32,223 bases of DNA from a bacterium (GTDB taxonomy: Bacteria; Patescibacteriota; Doudnabacteria; UBA920), in NCBI GenBank assembly GCA_021847435.1, contig JAJZRC010000007.1:1-32223 (forward strand), read 5' to 3'. The position numbers were made by a program, and so were the translations under genes. Positions 31,301 to 32,223 of the stretch are shown piece by piece (the stretch's first letter is position 1; each line of letters starts with the position of its first letter). A model generated the notes under the pieces. The model worked only from the letters and a program-made list of their open reading frames with translations, was not told the origin of the DNA and ran no database searches.

Positions 31301-32223
31301 AAATGTTGGTACAAGTATAAGTACTGATCGGAATGTGTCCATGGGTTACTCTGCTAATAGTTATAACAGTGGAACCGCGATAGGATATAACGCCAACGCG
31401 TATGACTATGGAACCGCGATAGGATACTCTGCATGGGGTCCTAGTAGTGGAGTTGCCGTCGGAAGTAGCGCGAATGGCAACACTTCCGGAGCGGCTGTAG
31501 GCTATTCTGCTTCCGGTTATAATTATGGCACCGCAGTTGGATATGGTACAAATGGTGTTTCTTACGGAGCGGCTGTTGGATCCTATACAAATGGCAGTTC
31601 TTACGGAGCGGCTGTGGGCTTTTCTGCTTCTGGTTATAATTATGGCGCAGCTGTGGGAAATTATGCTAAGGGCATGAGATATGGTGCGGCACTCGGATAT
31701 TATGCGGGGAATAGTATTGATACCGGTGCGGATAGATATAATACGGTAATAGGCGCTTATTCGGGGTATAGAATAAATACAGGTCTCGGTAATACTATGC
31801 TGGGTTATGGTTCCGGTTATGATGCAACCTATTCCCCCACAACCGGCTCTTACAACATTCTGCTTGGCTACAACGCTTGGACGCCGGCTACTACCACATC
31901 CAATTTTTTGAATATCGGCGGTTTAATTTTTGGCACTAACTTATCCACTACTACCAATGCGATTTCTTCTGGCAACGTCGGCATCGGGACGACGGGGCCA
32001 GTAAATAGATTACATATTGTGGCTGAGGCGAATGGAGGGGGGGTGTCGCTCCAAGGAAATACAAATGTCGCCCCCGCTTATAATTTGCGCAATACTGCGG
32101 GAGATATGAAGGGTTTGTTTGGTATGTCAACGAATGCTGGTGATTGGGTATCGGGGGCTATTGCTGACGATATTGTTGTTCGTTCTAATGGCGGCAATAT
32201 TTTGTTTAGTGCTGACAGAGATC
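28383..32223 (+). CDS. Giant fibre-like surface protein (partial, runs off the window)
   Basis: A GTG-start frame open for at least 1280 codons; AGAAAGGAG lies just upstream. Residues 5-26 are a membrane segment or signal anchor. Residues 30-235 form a helical stalk. A short collagen-like G-Q-K-G-D-K-G-E-S-G segment lies near 325. From about 390 there are beta-helical or trimeric-fibre repeats: V-G-I-G-T-T-S-P-like motifs near 491, 574, 614, 819, 857 and 1197; N-T-A-V-G-Y-G repeats near 640-765; and YadA-head-like G-T-A-I-G-Y-N-A-N repeats near 980-1105. This combination occurs in phage tail fibres with S74 chaperone ends and in trimeric adhesins. Residues about 219-286 are encoded over an antisense tRNA-like gene and sRNA locus. 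Role: probable host or surface attachment. Confidence 0.85.
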   Translation, partial: MKIKLLLKVLAIAIIATEGILISNFVHLQPKEFLANAASKVRLPKAAFSAFGETKDYFSRFSSQTNRAILQLGLDIQNDVQAIKDFASHFESETGKIYAKTKAGISRDAQAVASLAKGIGGQIKHFAINFWTDVKAPYLAAADVAGPELTRQKNQLAWAAGSAGNEWKNFVVFYKSGLGNFTKIQKNSLAEQVSLSKQLASNAWNGLESNVGLLDKLARNDFDNKKAASFEAALGSQSVTESSALTSNKSISDARNLSSGGPEGNRTPETPMSKRSSPPDQAHQASLYHNEPRVLGETISAVDPNYINQLIDSRLNQYLTEGKFKGQKGDKGESGFFPGFSGPNGMVNNDYGKTTSVIGGTPITSYIPSTQSNGNSGGSLAGVTYLSSKGFTADTAKVNETLNVTGAATLASALSVSGNTTISGTFSAATSTLSSLTVSGSVNLTGSTTIAGLTVTGLNPGLTAGSVVFQGASGLAEDNSNFYWDDTNNRLGLGTTTPAQLLTVVGNAFITGNVNLATLTSSSLIMSDSGKNLSSVILGSGLSFNGNTLNTTQTMGAWTVGNGLIYNATSTDLIGIGTTSPSATLFVQGKGGVNPFAIASSSGSTLLTLTQAGNVGIGTTSPNNLIQVYDLVSFSNVDSKTLVGYQAGKYDLGQLNTYIGYQAGSANNSTGKTATADSNTGVGWRSLYSNTTGYFNTAVGYGSLSNNTSGYENTALGLYTLYSNSDGFRNSATGYGALYYNTSGDDNTAVGHEAGRFLANGASPNQTSGTSVYLGRSTKAYADGGANEIVIGYNAIGAGSNTVVLGNDSIDKTILKGSVGIGTSTVAARLVVQGSGSDIFSAFDSTGNGKMVITNQGNVGIGTTSPAYTLDVNGNLRAGTSLSVGINIETLSANKTLTSGVDKMYQWLSGLAYRTITLATSTARSGDRFVIRYNDVSGSAFYLQIYQGTTVLDYIYSQSTREYIFDGTNWVSGNVGTSISTDRNVSMGYSANSYNSGTAIGYNANAYDYGTAIGYSAWGPSSGVAVGSSANGNTSGAAVGYSASGYNYGTAVGYGTNGVSYGAAVGSYTNGSSYGAAVGFSASGYNYGAAVGNYAKGMRYGAALGYYAGNSIDTGADRYNTVIGAYSGYRINTGLGNTMLGYGSGYDATYSPTTGSYNILLGYNAWTPATTTSNFLNIGGLIFGTNLSTTTNAISSGNVGIGTTGPVNRLHIVAEANGGGVSLQGNTNVAPAYNLRNTAGDMKGLFGMSTNAGDWVSGAIADDIVVRSNGGNILFSADRD
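29051..29123 (-). ncRNA. Candidate antisense small RNA to the tRNA-like anticodon arm
   Basis: A minus-strand transcript predicted from about 29122 to 29051, roughly 72 nt. Its first 17 nt (29122 down to 29106) are the exact reverse complement of 29195-29211, the anticodon arm of the tRNA-like gene. Next come a small TCAGTC/GACTGA hairpin with an ACC loop and a strong terminator. It has its own near-consensus promoter. No expression evidence is available. Confidence 0.55.
29054..29083 (-). terminator. Intrinsic terminator of the tRNA-like/sRNA locus
   Basis: On the minus strand AAAGCCGCCTC and GAGGCGGCTTT form an 11-bp stem with a 4-base loop followed by a T-run. On the plus strand only three T follow, so it would not stop the fibre gene. 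Confidence 0.85.
29130..29157 (-). promoter_or_regulatory. Near-consensus promoter for the candidate sRNA
   Basis: On the minus strand TTGACA (29152-29157), 16-base spacer and TATACT (29130-29135). The predicted start, 29122-29123, coincides with the first base of the 17-nt antisense segment. It begins only 2 bases after the encoded CCA of the tRNA-like gene. Confidence 0.7.
29159..29229 (-). tRNA. tRNA-like gene antisense within the fibre gene
   Basis: On the minus strand GGGCCTG pairs with CAGGTCC over 7 bp, followed by A and an encoded CCA. The T-arm is canonical (GGGGG, TTCGATT, CCCCT). The anticodon arm is TCCGC-TTTGACA-TCGGA with one C-T mismatch at the top, or CTCCG/CGGAG with a 9-base loop. 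The D region is 3-5 bases short, and the D stem is poor. The anticodon is ambiguous: GAC (Val, with U33 and A37), UUG (Gln) or UGA (Ser, unlikely with a short variable loop). At 68 nt plus CCA it is short. It is either a divergent tRNA, a pseudo-tRNA or a tRNA-like regulator. The fibre protein frame is open through it. Confidence 0.65.
29240..29248 (-). promoter_or_regulatory. Extended -10 promoter of the tRNA-like gene
   Basis: TGATATAAT on the minus strand, ending 11 bases before the first tRNA base; the predicted start is 29232-29234, just before the mature 5' end. Confidence 0.65.

Noticed and set aside
30219-31996. Possible CRISPR array in the fibre gene repeats
   Set aside because: The repeated sequences are unevenly spaced, code in one frame and recur as protein modules; there are no adaptation or effector genes. 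The PaaX-like protein only shares the Cas2 fold.

Overview
The window looks like a chromosome segment from a Candidate Phyla Radiation (Patescibacteria) bacterium, most likely Parcubacteria-like. The basis is a dense set of small-genome housekeeping genes, a eukaryote-like type 2 IleS, a RecO without zinc cysteines, a PaaX/Cas2-like regulator, several lineage-style secreted proteins of unknown function, and use of the standard code (TGA is a stop, e.g. in recO). The class is inferred from protein style, not from a marker tree. Many promoters are of the extended -10 type (TGnTATAAT or a variant), and some transcripts appear leaderless or nearly so.

Layout. Positions 87-7741 (minus strand) hold an envelope or secretion-like cluster: a small secreted protein, a single-pass membrane protein, a 624-aa exported protein, and a 1118-aa polytopic protein resembling VirB6/TrbL. 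A PaaX/Cas2-like gene bracketed by palindromic promoter repeats interrupts it. Positions 7925-13408 carry a DUF192 lipoprotein-like gene, rsmA, a UvrD/PcrA helicase and a LysM-CHAP wall hydrolase. A MITE-like element lies between rsmA and the helicase. Positions 13572-21695 (minus) read argS, an HD-domain protein, ileS, recO and a DUF11-like surface protein. Positions 21817-24518 (plus) hold smpB, a second copy of the MITE-like element, a PLD-family nuclease or lipase, two small membrane proteins and a histidine phosphatase. Positions 24693-26606 hold two secreted proteins of unknown function and a 56-aa membrane protein.

The tmRNA (ssrA) follows at 26708-27105, so both partners of trans-translation are in this window and share the same extended -10. 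After it come a GIY-YIG protein, a transposase relic with a long palindrome, and a promoter with a structured 5' leader. That leader precedes a two-gene unit: an HTH protein translationally coupled to a very large surface fibre gene that begins with GTG and runs off the window end.

The most striking feature is inside that fibre gene. A tRNA-like gene with its own extended -10 promoter lies antisense within the open frame. Just downstream of it, on the same minus strand, is a consensus promoter (TTGACA-N16-TATACT) and a strong intrinsic terminator. These define a candidate small RNA of about 70 nt whose first 17 nt are perfectly complementary to the anticodon arm of the tRNA-like gene. The fibre frame stays open through all of it.
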